64,000 nt of DNA from Burkholderia sp. BCC0506 (GTDB lineage Bacteria > Pseudomonadota > Gammaproteobacteria > Burkholderiales > Burkholderiaceae): assembly GCF_902833145.1 (NCBI RefSeq), contig NZ_CADFEN010000020.1, positions 1-64,000 on the forward strand, given 5' to 3'. A program made the translations under genes and the position numbers. Under the pieces are notes generated by a model. The model did not search any database, was not told the DNA's origin, and saw only the letters and a list, made by a program, of their open reading frames with translations. Numbering within the stretch: position 1 is the stretch's first letter; the number at the start of each line of letters is the position of its first letter. Positions 38,728 through 47,158 of the stretch are shown in pieces.

Positions 38728-39846
38728 ATGAACTGGCTCGACCGCTCCCACCGCGGCGACTGCCGCGACCTGATGCGCGCAATGATCGCCGACGGCGTGC
38801 GCGTGCAGACGATCGTGACGTCGCCGCCATACTGGGGCCTGCGCTCGTACCTGCCCGACGGGCACCCGGACAAACATCGCGAGATCGGCCAGGAGCCGAC
38901 GCTGCGCGAGTTCATCGACACGCTGGTCGGCGTATTCGACCTCGCGCGCGAGCTACTCGCCGACGACGGCACGCTCTGGATGAACATGGGCGACGCATAC
39001 GCTGGCTCATGGGGCGCGCAAGGGCGCGGCGGTCAGATGGCCAGCCGGTCTACGATCAGCGCTCAGCAGATCGCGGCCGCTCAGCGCAAGCAGAGCGGTA
39101 CCGGCGCGCTGTCTCGCTCTGGACTGAAGGCGAAAGACCTCATGGGCCAGCCGTGGCGCCTCGCGTTCGCGCTTCAGGACGCTGGCTGGTACCTGCGGCA
39201 GGACATCATCTGGCACAAGCCGAACCCCATGCCGGAGAGCGTGCGCGACCGGTGCACGAAAGCGCACGAGTACCTGTTCTTGTTGAGCAAGAGCGAGCAG
39301 TACTTCTACGACTTCGATGCGATGCAGGAACCGGTCAGCGGCGGCGCACACGCTCGGCGCGAAGCGCAGGGGCTCAAACGCCCGGGCTTCGGACATGGAT
39401 ACGATGCCGCGCCAAAGGATCGATACAAAACCCCGGACGGATGGGCAACGCATCCGGGCGCGCACGGCTCGTTTCACCGCGATGGCCGAGAAAAGGGGCG
39501 AAAGCTTTCGGCGGCCGGCAGCGGCGTGAAGAACAACACGAGCATGGATGCTGCGCTTTCAGACATGCGCAGTACCCGCAACCGTCGCAGCGTCTGGACC
39601 ATCCCGACGCAGTCGTTTGACGGCGCGCACTTCGCGACCTTCCCCGAGGCACTCGTCGAGCCCTGCGTGCTCGCCGGCAGCCGGCCGGGCGACGTTGTGC
39701 TCGATCCGTTCTTCGGCAGCGGCACCGTCGGCCAGGTTGCGCAGCGGTTCGGGCGGCGCTTCCTTGGCTGCGAACTGAATCCCGACTACGAGCCGCTGCA
39801 GCGCGATCGCCTGCGGCAGCCCAGTTTGATGCTGGGGGGGGCGTGA
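38728..39846 (+). CDS. DNA methyltransferase (N4-cytosine or N6-adenine, beta class)
   Basis: 372 residues. The catalytic motif TSPPYW is at residues 31-36 and the SAM-binding motif VVLDPFFGSGTVGQVA lies near the C-terminus, so motif IV precedes motif I (beta-class order). The long middle (about 95-310) holds the target-recognition region with the basic SMD-like stretch. TSPPYW favours N4-cytosine but does not exclude adenine. It is a second DNA methyltransferase of this prophage, without a partner nuclease. Stop overlaps the next start. Confidence 0.9.
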   Translation: MNWLDRSHRGDCRDLMRAMIADGVRVQTIVTSPPYWGLRSYLPDGHPDKHREIGQEPTLREFIDTLVGVFDLARELLADDGTLWMNMGDAYAGSWGAQGRGGQMASRSTISAQQIAAAQRKQSGTGALSRSGLKAKDLMGQPWRLAFALQDAGWYLRQDIIWHKPNPMPESVRDRCTKAHEYLFLLSKSEQYFYDFDAMQEPVSGGAHARREAQGLKRPGFGHGYDAAPKDRYKTPDGWATHPGAHGSFHRDGREKGRKLSAAGSGVKNNTSMDAALSDMRSTRNRRSVWTIPTQSFDGAHFATFPEALVEPCVLAGSRPGDVVLDPFFGSGTVGQVAQRFGRRFLGCELNPDYEPLQRDRLRQPSLMLGGA

Positions 39847-40817
39847 TGGAACGGCAAACCTTGCACGTCGTTTCCCTGTCCGGTGGCAAAGACAGTACCG
39901 CGACGCTGCTCGTCGCGCTCGAGCTGCACGGTCGCGAAAACGTACGCGCGGTGTTCGCCGACACCGGCAACGAGCACGAGTCGACGTACGAATACGCGCT
40001 TGAATACCTGCCGCGCGTGCTCGACATCACCGTCGACGTGGTGCGCGCCGACTTCACCGACGAATTTGCGACGAAGCGCGCGAACCTCGCGCGGATCGCC
40101 GCCGGCGAGCCGGAATCATCTGTGTACGGCAGGCGCGAGTTCATGTACGCGTGGACGCCCGAGGCGGCCGCTCGCGCGCTCGACCTGCTGCACCCGACCG
40201 GGAACCCGTTCCTTGACCTCTGCATGGTGCGGGGCGGCTTCCCGTCCCGGAAGCGGCAGTTCTGCACGGAATGTCTGAAGCGGAACCCCCTGACGGAATA
40301 CGCTCTGAGCCTGATCGACGCCGGGTATTTCGTCGAATCGTGGCAGGGCGTGCGTGCGGACGAGAGCGAGGCGCGTCGGTGGCTTCCGCATTACGAGTGG
40401 CGCGGGGGACATTACGCCGTGTTCCGTCCGATCCTGCGCTGGAACGTTGCCGACGTGTTCGACGCGCACGCGGCTGCCGGCATCGCCGCAAACCCGTTGT
40501 ACCGCGAAGGTATGACGCGCGTCGGCTGCATGCCTTGCATCAATGCGGGGAAGCTCGAATTGCGCGAGATCGCGCGCCGCTTTCCCGAGCACGTTGAGCG
40601 CGTAGCGGAGTGGGAGCGCCTCGTATCGGCGGTATGCCGTCCAGGCAGTCCAGTCTCGTTCTTCCACTCCGATTCGTGGCGCGTTGACCGACGTGTGACG
40701 CTTATCTCCGATGTCGTCGAGTGGTCGAAGACCACTCGCGGCGGCCGGCAGTACGACCTCCTCGCGGACGCCGAACCGGCGACCGCATGCGCCTCGGCGT
40801 ATGGACTTTGCGAATGA
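39846..40817 (+). CDS. PP-loop (PAPS reductase-like) ATP pyrophosphatase family protein
   Basis: 323 residues. The PP-loop SLSGGKDSTATLL (residues 10-22) binds ATP; FADTGNEHESTYEY follows. Two CxxC motifs (RQFCTECLKRNPL and VGCMPCINAGK) suggest a metal or persulfide site. Phage members of this family are common; whether they reduce sulfate, modify a base (DndC-like) or thiolate tRNA is not known. ATG 39846 is taken; a GTG three bases earlier overlaps the upstream stop. The stop forms ATGA with the next gene. Confidence 0.8.
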   Translation: MERQTLHVVSLSGGKDSTATLLVALELHGRENVRAVFADTGNEHESTYEYALEYLPRVLDITVDVVRADFTDEFATKRANLARIAAGEPESSVYGRREFMYAWTPEAAARALDLLHPTGNPFLDLCMVRGGFPSRKRQFCTECLKRNPLTEYALSLIDAGYFVESWQGVRADESEARRWLPHYEWRGGHYAVFRPILRWNVADVFDAHAAAGIAANPLYREGMTRVGCMPCINAGKLELREIARRFPEHVERVAEWERLVSAVCRPGSPVSFFHSDSWRVDRRVTLISDVVEWSKTTRGGRQYDLLADAEPATACASAYGLCE

Positions 40818-42013
40818 ACGACCTCCCGAATCCTCTCACCCCAGCGGACTGCGATCTGCGCAATTTCCGCGAAATGCCGATCGATGTGCCGCGGCTCCTT
40901 GGCTCCGATCTCGTGCACGACGAGTCGCCCGAGGCGTGTTGGTCCGCGATGCTGCTCTGGTGCGTGTCGTGGCACGAGGTGCCCGCCGGAAGCATGCCCG
41001 ATAACGACGAGTGGCTCGCGAAGCGTGCCGGCTACTGGCATAAGGGCAAGCTCGATCCGACATGGCACCAGGTGCGCGCCGGCGCGCTGCACGGCTGGAT
41101 CAAATGTACCGACGGGCGCCTGTATCACCCGGTCCTCGCTGAAAAGGTCAACGCGGCGTGGTTCTCGAAGCACCGCCACGCGCACGACAAGCTCGGCGAG
41201 CGTATCCGGAAACGCAACAAGGCGAGGGCGGAACGAGGGCTTGCTCCGCTGGAAGTACCCGAATTGGATGCATGGATCGACATGGGCCGCCCGTTGGAGC
41301 GCGAACTTTTTCCGTTGGAATTTAGTACTACTTCCAGTGGAAGTGAGAAGACTTCCGGGGGAAAAGGGAAATCTTCCGGAGGAAGTGGAGCTCCTTTCCG
41401 TGGTCAAGGCGGGGGAATTCCTCGGGAAGGGTCTGATAGTTCCGCCGGAATTCCTCCGGAAAACGCTCTTAAGGGAGCGGAGCGGAACGGAACAGAACAT
41501 GTAAACCCAAGCGGCGGCGGCACAGCACAGGCAGTAGCGCGCGACGACGCGCCGATCGCCGCCGCCGCTTTCGTCGAAGTTCTTCGCTCGTCGGGCGTCG
41601 GCTTCGCCGCCGATGACGCGCGCTTGGCGAGCTGGCCCGGGCGCGGGGTGACGGCCGACGACCTCCGCGCGGCCATCGCCACGGGGCGCAAGCGCCGTGA
41701 GCGCGAGCGGTCCGAGCAGCCGCTGAACCTCGGCCTGCTCGAGCTGATCCTCGGCGATCTGCTCGCCGCGCGCGCTGCGAAGCCGGGCCCCGGGACACGC
41801 CCGGTCGGCGACTGGTGGCGCTCGTGGACCGGCATCGTCGAGCACGGCGGCACGCTCGGCGTCGAGCAGGGCCGCGACGAACCTCCGTTCGATTTCAAGC
41901 TGCGCGTGTTCGACGCCGCGGGCGACGGCCCGTGGTGGGACGACCACAACCGCGCGTTTCGCAACACTGCCGGCCCCGTCGCGGCCGGCGCTTTGATGGG
42001 GGAAGGGCGATGA
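40814..42013 (+). CDS. DUF1376-like phage replication protein carrying an internal iteron array
   Basis: 399 residues. Residues 20-165 fit the DUF1376 replication-initiator/loader family (LVHDESPEACWSAMLLWCVSW, AGYWHKGKLDPTWHQV, GWIKCTDGRLYHPVLAEKV, then a basic segment RIRKRNKARAERG). Residues 170-235 are a Gly/Ser/Pro low-complexity linker, the part whose DNA carries TTCCNNNGGAA repeats. The C-terminal part is a helical domain of the helicase-loader type (PLNLGLLELILGDLLAARA, then PVGDWWRSW). The arrangement copies lambda, where the origin lies inside gene O. Confidence 0.78.
   Translation: MNDLPNPLTPADCDLRNFREMPIDVPRLLGSDLVHDESPEACWSAMLLWCVSWHEVPAGSMPDNDEWLAKRAGYWHKGKLDPTWHQVRAGALHGWIKCTDGRLYHPVLAEKVNAAWFSKHRHAHDKLGERIRKRNKARAERGLAPLEVPELDAWIDMGRPLERELFPLEFSTTSSGSEKTSGGKGKSSGGSGAPFRGQGGGIPREGSDSSAGIPPENALKGAERNGTEHVNPSGGGTAQAVARDDAPIAAAAFVEVLRSSGVGFAADDARLASWPGRGVTADDLRAAIATGRKRRERERSEQPLNLGLLELILGDLLAARAAKPGPGTRPVGDWWRSWTGIVEHGGTLGVEQGRDEPPFDFKLRVFDAAGDGPWWDDHNRAFRNTAGPVAAGALMGEGR
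41310..41461. repeat. Phased TTCCNNNGGAA iterons, candidate replication origin
   Basis: Exact 11-bp motif TTCCNNNGGAA at 41310, 41332, 41353, 41374, 41418, 41440 and 41451, with a half-intact copy at 41396. Start-to-start spacing is 22, 21, 21, 22, 22, 22 and 11, so all copies face the same side of the helix. Imperfect matches in phase also occur at 41289 and 41244. The left flank 41303-41330 is AT-rich. Likely binding sites of the phage initiator. Confidence 0.8.
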
Positions 42014-42270
42014 ACTGCAAAGTCGGCGACATGGCCGTGATCACGCGCGGCAAAGCCCGCGACCGCATCGTCGAGGTGAAAGCACCCTACGGCGACTACC
42101 TGGGCTTCGGCTTCTGCTGGTACGTCGAGGCACCGACGCCGATCCCGGGGACGGACGTCCTCACGTTTCGGCCGTGCGAGCTGAAGACCGGGTGGATTCC
42201 GGACGCGTGGCTGCGCCCGATAAGCGGCGTCCCGGTGACTGGCGACGTGTGCGACGAGGTGACGGCATGA
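42010..42270 (+). CDS. Small phage protein
   Basis: 86 residues, MNCKVGDMAVITRGKARDRIVEVKAPYGDY..., a beta-barrel-like (KOW/SH3) start and ending in an acidic tail. ATGA overlaps on both sides. Function unknown. Confidence 0.65.
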   Translation: MNCKVGDMAVITRGKARDRIVEVKAPYGDYLGFGFCWYVEAPTPIPGTDVLTFRPCELKTGWIPDAWLRPISGVPVTGDVCDEVTA

Positions 42271-42536
42271 GGGTCTTGGGAATGGATGTGATCGAGTCGC
42301 CGCTGTGCGCTGACGTGCCGCGCATGACCGTTTCGCCGCGATTCGCCGAGCTGATGCCCGCCGAGTTCGTGAGCGACTTGAACCGATGGATGCGCGAGTT
42401 CTTCGGCACTTCCGACGTGTCGTACATCGTCGAAGGCCGCACGATCGTCATGAGCCCGCGCGCGGCCGCTGCTCTCCGCCGGCAGGCTTCTCAGGCTTCG
42501 GTTCGTCCCTGGCACTGGCAAGGGTGGCGGGCATGA
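42267..42536 (+). CDS. Small phage protein
   Basis: 89 residues, MRVLGMDVIESPLCADVPRM... with a helical middle (FAELMPAEFVSDLNRWMREFF). ATGA overlap with the neighbours. Not recognised. Confidence 0.6.
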   Translation: MRVLGMDVIESPLCADVPRMTVSPRFAELMPAEFVSDLNRWMREFFGTSDVSYIVEGRTIVMSPRAAAALRRQASQASVRPWHWQGWRA

Positions 42537-43003
42537 CGCAGCAATCGCTCATCACGGCGTCGCCGATCGCGCAGCGTGTCGAGTTCGTTGTCCCGGGCAA
42601 ACCGGTCGCGAAAGGGCGGCCGCGTTTCTCTCGCCGCAACGGCATCGTGCGCACGCACACGCCCGAGGAATCCGAGCGCTACGAAAACCTCGTGAAGATG
42701 GCCGCGCGCGCGGCGATGCGCAGTGCGTCGCCGTACGCCGGCCCGATCCGCCTGATCGTGCACATCGGCCTGCCGATTCCGGCGAGCTGGTCGATGAAGC
42801 GGCAGGACGCGGCCGCGGCCGGCGCCATCGGCGCGACGAAGAAGCCCGACGCCGACAACGTTGTCAAGGCGTTGAAGGACGGCATGAACGGAGTGGTGTA
42901 CGTCGACGACGGCCAGGTCGTCGACCTCTGGGTGTCGAAGCGCTACGCGCGCACGCCGGGCGTGCGGATTGAGGCGATCGAGTTGAATTTGAAGTCAGCA
43001 TAA
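42533..43003 (+). CDS. RusA-family Holliday junction resolvase
   Basis: 156 residues. RusA features: FVVPGKPVAKGRPRFSRR at the N-terminus and the catalytic KKPDADNVVKALKDGMNGVVYVDDGQVVDL, whose aspartates match RusA Asp70, Asp72 and Asp91. Resolves branched DNA during phage replication and packaging. Start by ATGA overlap. Confidence 0.93.
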   Translation: MTQQSLITASPIAQRVEFVVPGKPVAKGRPRFSRRNGIVRTHTPEESERYENLVKMAARAAMRSASPYAGPIRLIVHIGLPIPASWSMKRQDAAAAGAIGATKKPDADNVVKALKDGMNGVVYVDDGQVVDLWVSKRYARTPGVRIEAIELNLKSA

Positions 43004-43014
43004 GGAGCGGGGCC

Positions 43015-43341
43015 TTGAAAGCAAAATGCAAACTCACAATCAACGAGATGATCGGGAAGATGAAGCCTGGCGTCCGGTATTCGGCGCACGACCTAGCACG
43101 CCGCTTGAAGCATCCCGTTTCGTCCGTGCGGCAGCTGCTGTCGCTCGACGTCGCGCTCGCGCGGCTCGACTGCCACTCGGAGAGCCGCGGCCGCATGTAC
43201 TCACTCGCGGGCACGAGCCGCTCGCCGGGCACGCACGTCGACACGCGCATCCGGCCGGACTTCACGAGCAACCTGACGGGTTACATGGCCGAGCTCAACA
43301 CGCGCCAGGCGCTGGCGATGATGACGCGGGGTGTGCGATGA
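43015..43341 (+). CDS. HTH phage protein (TTG start)
   Basis: 108 residues starting at TTG with AAGGAGCGGGGCC just upstream, a strong ribosome site that decides the start. GVRYSAHDLARRLKHPVSSVRQLLSL is a winged-HTH-like segment. ATGA overlap with the next gene. Likely a DNA-binding regulator. Confidence 0.65.
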   Translation: MKAKCKLTINEMIGKMKPGVRYSAHDLARRLKHPVSSVRQLLSLDVALARLDCHSESRGRMYSLAGTSRSPGTHVDTRIRPDFTSNLTGYMAELNTRQALAMMTRGVR

Positions 43342-43931
43342 GCGATGTCGTCGAGTTCAAATCGGCGTTCGACGCCGTGCGCTTCGCGCTCTGCTACTCG
43401 TCGCAGCAGTACGGCGAGACGATGATGGCGAAGCGGCTGCGCGGCGAGTCGATCGGCACCGGCATGGGGCTGGTCGGACTCGACGGAGCGGGGCAGGCCG
43501 GAGAGATTCGCCGGCACCTGTGGGAACTGCCCGATCTGCACCTGTCCGTGCTCGTCGCGCGCGCCGCGCCACACGACCTGCCGTGCTCCTGCGGCGCGGC
43601 GTGCTGCAGCGGTCGGACGCCGAACCTCGAGTGGCAGGCGGCGGTCGGCTGGCTCATTCGCGCGTCGGCAGCCTACTGTTCGGGCTTTTCGCACTACCGC
43701 GTGCGGCGCGCGATCATCGAACGTCTGTTCGGGGTGAAGTGCGACCTGGTCGACATCGCGCACGACTGCGAGGCGCACGTGAACACCGTCAGCAAGCACA
43801 ACTCCGCGGTACGGAAGTGGATCGAGGGCGACAAGAAGGCCGGCGAGGCGGGCGTCGAGGGGCTCGCATGGTCGGTGATCGAACGGCGGTTCAGCGAGCT
43901 CGGATTGCTGCAGGAACGATCGACCGCTTGA
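43338..43931 (+). CDS. Putative late-gene regulator (Q-like antiterminator)
   Basis: 197 residues. A Cys-rich cluster DLPCSCGAACCSGRTP (about residues 79-94) may bind zinc. A C-terminal HTH-like segment follows: LVDIAHDCEAHVNTVSKHNSAVRKWIEG. Last gene of the rightward early operon, ending on a consensus promoter that is followed by a terminator, as for Q in lambdoid phages. Function assigned by context; sequence similarity to lambda Q is not evident. Confidence 0.6.
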   Translation: MSDVVEFKSAFDAVRFALCYSSQQYGETMMAKRLRGESIGTGMGLVGLDGAGQAGEIRRHLWELPDLHLSVLVARAAPHDLPCSCGAACCSGRTPNLEWQAAVGWLIRASAAYCSGFSHYRVRRAIIERLFGVKCDLVDIAHDCEAHVNTVSKHNSAVRKWIEGDKKAGEAGVEGLAWSVIERRFSELGLLQERSTA

Positions 43932-43956
43932 CAATGTGTGTTTGGCACACAATAAT
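43928..43956 (+). promoter_or_regulatory. Candidate late promoter (pR'-like)
   Basis: TTGACA (43928-43933), 17 bases, AATAAT (43951-43956). The spacer holds an inverted repeat GTGTG-TTTGG-CACAC. The -35 overlaps the end of the Q-like gene. Confidence 0.78.
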
Positions 43957-43999
43957 CCGCCATATTCGATACACGTCATACGTGCGTCCGAAGCAAAGA

Positions 44000-44022
44000 G
44001 GCCCGCGAAAGCGGGCTTTTTC
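44000..44022 (+). terminator. Candidate tR' terminator
   Basis: GCCCGC-GAAA-GCGGGC stem followed by TTTTT, about 40-60 bases downstream of the predicted late start point. Confidence 0.82.
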
Positions 44023-44066
44023 GTTTTCGGGGGCGTCTCAGTCGCGACCTGCTGACAATCTCAAAA

Positions 44067-44091
44067 AGAGAGCCCGCGAACGCGGGCTCTG
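44067..44091 (-). terminator. Leftward terminator
   Basis: AGAGCCCGCG / CGCGGGCTCT stem with AAAAA to its left, giving a T run on the minus strand. It ends the small leftward gene at 44123-44374. Confidence 0.75.
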
Positions 44092-44122
44092 TCGATTTTG
44101 CTCGCCTGCGCTGAAGTCGCGG

Positions 44123-44374
44123 TTAGCCGGTGATTTGCTTCGCCAAGCTTACGACGCCATCCACGCGGCTTTTGATTGCGTCGATAGTCGTTTGCGAGGC
44201 GCTCGTATCAGCGTAGGCGCCGCGAAGCGAGTTGTGAACCGAACGTTGAAATTGGTCGATCTTCTCCTGATCCAGTCCAGCGACGGCGCTAACCAGTACC
44301 GACAGAATCGCAGTGTCGGCGATCTTGACGCCGATATTGAACTGCTCTTCAGGGCTTTTTTCGTTGTTGCTCAT
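44123..44374 (-). CDS. Small helical protein, leftward moron
   Basis: 83 residues, MSNNEKSPEEQFNIGVKIADTAILSVL..., amphipathic helices, no membrane span. GAGGT precedes the ATG. It stands alone between the late promoter/terminator and the packaging genes with its own terminator. Function unknown. Confidence 0.65.
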   Translation of the reverse strand: MSNNEKSPEEQFNIGVKIADTAILSVLVSAVAGLDQEKIDQFQRSVHNSLRGAYADTSASQTTIDAIKSRVDGVVSLAKQITG

Positions 44375-44470
44375 TTTTACCTCGTCTGCGATGTGGTTGA
44401 AAATTGGGCACAGGCCGGTACCCATTTTAAAAAATGGGGGCGCATTTGATTCTTTCAAGAGCCGGTCTCG

Positions 44471-45136
44471 ATGAAGGATGAGATTTTCAAGAAGGGCGGG
44501 AAGTCTGGAGTTGTGTCCCGGCCCGTCCCACCTGACGCTCTCTTCGACGACTCGAACTGGATCCGACACATCATGCCGGCCGACGGCGTCGCCGAGTGGG
44601 TGAACGAGACGCTCCTGCGCGACGGCGCGCCGCTGCACAACCCTGACCACGAGCACCTGATCGGCGCCGACGTCGCTTACCTCTGGGCTGCCGTCGAGAA
44701 CGTGCGCCAGATGCGCCGCGTCGTCGGCCAGTGCGAAGAGGTGACGATCCGCGCCGGCGGCTGGCAGCGCGCCCGGCAGGAACAGCAATACCTCGAATGG
44801 TTCGGCCGCGTGCCGGCGTTCCTGATCACGCTCGATGCGCACTACGCGCGCGAGTGCAACGATCTGCAGTGGTGCGCGCTCGTCGAACACGAGCTGTATC
44901 ACATCGGCCAGCGCCTCGATGAGTTCGGCGCGCCGGCCTTCACGAAGGACGGCATGCCGAAGCTCGGCATCCGCGGGCACGACGTCGAGGAATTCGTCGG
45001 CATCGTCCGGCGTTACGGCGTGGCCGGCGGCGCGGGCGACACGGCGAAGCTCGTCGCCGCGGCCCAGCGCTCGCCCGAGGTCGGCCACGTCGACATCGCG
45101 CGCGCCTGCGGCACCTGCATCCTGCGGGCTGCATAA
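44471..45136 (+). CDS. Putative phage metallopeptidase
   Basis: 221 residues. The VEHELYHIGQRLDEFGAP segment (about residues 138-155) gives an HExxH-type zinc site, and FLITLDAHYARECNDLQWCALVEHEL matches the phage-metallopeptidase family often encoded before terminase. A C-terminal ARACGTCILR is Cys-rich. Target protein unknown; head maturation or host-protein cleavage are both possible. Confidence 0.78.
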   Translation: MKDEIFKKGGKSGVVSRPVPPDALFDDSNWIRHIMPADGVAEWVNETLLRDGAPLHNPDHEHLIGADVAYLWAAVENVRQMRRVVGQCEEVTIRAGGWQRARQEQQYLEWFGRVPAFLITLDAHYARECNDLQWCALVEHELYHIGQRLDEFGAPAFTKDGMPKLGIRGHDVEEFVGIVRRYGVAGGAGDTAKLVAAAQRSPEVGHVDIARACGTCILRAA

Positions 45137-45154
45137 CCCGAACGTTTTCCCGCT

Positions 45155-45634
45155 ATGGCAGCACTTCCCGACGCGATCAAGGTGTTCATCGTGCAGTCGC
45201 TGGCGTGCTTCGACACGATCTCGCGCACCGCGAAGGCCGTTCGCGAGGAGTTCGGCGTGGAGGTGTCGCCGCAGCAATGCGAGCGTTACGACCCGACGAA
45301 GCGCGCCGGCGCGACGCTCAGCAAGAAGTATCGCGAGATCTTCGAGCGCACGCGCGAGGAGTTCCTCAACGACACGTCGCGCATCGGCGTGTCGCACCGC
45401 GCCGTGCGCCTGCGCGCGCTCGACCGTGCCGTCGCGGAAGCGGAGCGACGCAACAATCTGCCGCTGATGGCGCAGCTGCTCGAACAGGCTGCGAAGGAAT
45501 CCGGCGACGCCTACACGAACCGGCGCCGCCTCGAACACACTGGGGAGAACGGCGGCCCGATCGAGAACAGGACGGTCGTCGTCGATGAAAGCCAGGTCGC
45601 AGCCGCCGTCGCCAAACTCGAAGACGAGTATTGA
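45155..45634 (+). CDS. Terminase small subunit (DUF2280-like)
   Basis: 159 residues. [46 protein letters not shown] has an HTH pattern typical of DUF2280 small terminases, followed by helical [14 protein letters not shown] and a C-terminal oligomerisation/large-subunit-binding region. Recognises the packaging site. Overlaps the large subunit gene by 50 bases. Confidence 0.82.
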   Translation: MAALPDAIKVFIVQSLACFDTISRTAKAVREEFGVEVSPQQCERYDPTKRAGATLSKKYREIFERTREEFLNDTSRIGVSHRAVRLRALDRAVAEAERRNNLPLMAQLLEQAAKESGDAYTNRRRLEHTGENGGPIENRTVVVDESQVAAAVAKLEDEY

Positions 45635-47138
45635 CCCCGCCATCGAGCGGGCCGTCCTGAAGGCGAAGTGCGAGCGGGATCACCTGTTCTTCAGCCGGTA
45701 CTTCTTCAAGCACCGGCAGGCGATCAAGTTCCGCGTCAACTGGCACCACGTGCTGATCGCGGACACGGTGCAGCGCGTGATCGACGGCACGCTAAAGAAC
45801 GTCGTCATCAACGTGCCGCCGGGCTCGTCGAAGACCGAGCTGGTCGCGATCAACCTGATCGCTCGCGGCCTCGCGCTGAACCCGCGCGCTCGGTTCCTGC
45901 ACATCAGCTACTCGGACGATCTCGCGCTGTTGAACAGCGAGACGGCGCGCGACATCGTCGCCTCTGGCGAGTATCAGGCGCTCTGGCCGCTCGCGATCGC
46001 CGACGATGCGAAGTCGAAGAAGCGCTGGAACGTGATGATCGACGGCCGAAAGGCCGGCGGCGTGTACGCGGTTTCGCTCGGCGGCCAGATTACCGGCTTC
46101 CGCGCCGGGCACATGACCGAGGGTTGGCAGGGCGCGATCATCATCGACGACCCGCTGAAGGTTGAAGACGCGTACAGCAAGACCGCGCGCGACAAGGCGA
46201 ACCGAAAGCTGCTGTCGACCGTGAAGAGCCGGAAGGCGAATCCGGACACGCCGATCATCGTGATCATGCAGCGGCTCGCGGAGGAAGATCCGACGGGCTT
46301 CATCAAGGCGCGCAAGCTGCCCGGCGAGTGGGAGTTCATCGAGATCCCCGCGCTGATCACGGACGAGTACGTCGCGAAGTTGCCGGCGCACATCCGCGAG
46401 CGCGTCGAGTGCGACGAGCGGGACGCGGACGGCCGGTACAGCTACTGGCCGTACAAGGAACCGCTGCAGGAGCTGCTCGCGTCCGAGAAGGCCGACGCGT
46501 ACGTCTTCAACGGCCAATACATGCAGCGGCCGTCGCCGCTGGGCGGCGGGATCATCCAGAGCGGCAAGTTCCTGCGCTACGGCGCGCTGCCGCAGCTGCA
46601 ATACCGGAAGATCTTCGCCGACACGGCGCAGAAGACCGCCGAGCGGAACGACTACAGCGTGTTCGAGTGCTGGGGCCTCGGGTACGACAACCGTGTGTAC
46701 CTGATCGACCTGGTGCGCGGGAAGTGGAAGGCGCCCGAGCTGAAGCGCCGCGCGATCGACTTCTGGAACAAGCACGCGGCCATCGGCGCCGACGACCCTG
46801 GCGCGCCGGTGCTGCGGCAGATGAAGGTCGAGGACAAGTCCAGCGGTACCGGCCTGATTCAGGACATTCAGGCCGAAGGCGGCATCCCTATCGAGGGCAT
46901 CGAGCGCGTGAAGGACAAGCTGACGCGCGTGATGGACGTCGTCAGCCACATCGACGCCGGCAACGTCGGCGTTCCGCTGGATGCCCCGTGGGTCAGCGAC
47001 TTCTTGACCGAGTGCGACTCGTTCACAGCTGACGACACGCACATGCACGACGACCAGATCGATCCGATGGTCGACGCAATCAACGACATGCTGGGAGGCG
47101 CGAAGGACCTGTCGGTCTGGGAGCGGCTTGCCGGTTGA
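45585..47138 (+). CDS. terL: Terminase large subunit
   Basis: 517 residues. The ATPase motor has Walker [17 protein letters not shown] (about residues 75-90) and Walker [14 protein letters not shown]. The C-terminal RNase H-like nuclease begins [22 protein letters not shown] and has a later acidic region ([15 protein letters not shown]). Pumps and cuts phage DNA at the portal. The ATG at 45585 overlaps the small subunit by 50 bases; no later start keeps the N-terminal adenine-binding part. Confidence 0.93.
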   Translation: MKARSQPPSPNSKTSIDPAIERAVLKAKCERDHLFFSRYFFKHRQAIKFRVNWHHVLIADTVQRVIDGTLKNVVINVPPGSSKTELVAINLIARGLALNPRARFLHISYSDDLALLNSETARDIVASGEYQALWPLAIADDAKSKKRWNVMIDGRKAGGVYAVSLGGQITGFRAGHMTEGWQGAIIIDDPLKVEDAYSKTARDKANRKLLSTVKSRKANPDTPIIVIMQRLAEEDPTGFIKARKLPGEWEFIEIPALITDEYVAKLPAHIRERVECDERDADGRYSYWPYKEPLQELLASEKADAYVFNGQYMQRPSPLGGGIIQSGKFLRYGALPQLQYRKIFADTAQKTAERNDYSVFECWGLGYDNRVYLIDLVRGKWKAPELKRRAIDFWNKHAAIGADDPGAPVLRQMKVEDKSSGTGLIQDIQAEGGIPIEGIERVKDKLTRVMDVVSHIDAGNVGVPLDAPWVSDFLTECDSFTADDTHMHDDQIDPMVDAINDMLGGAKDLSVWERLAG

Positions 47139-47158
47139 GCACGACAGGATTTCCCGGA

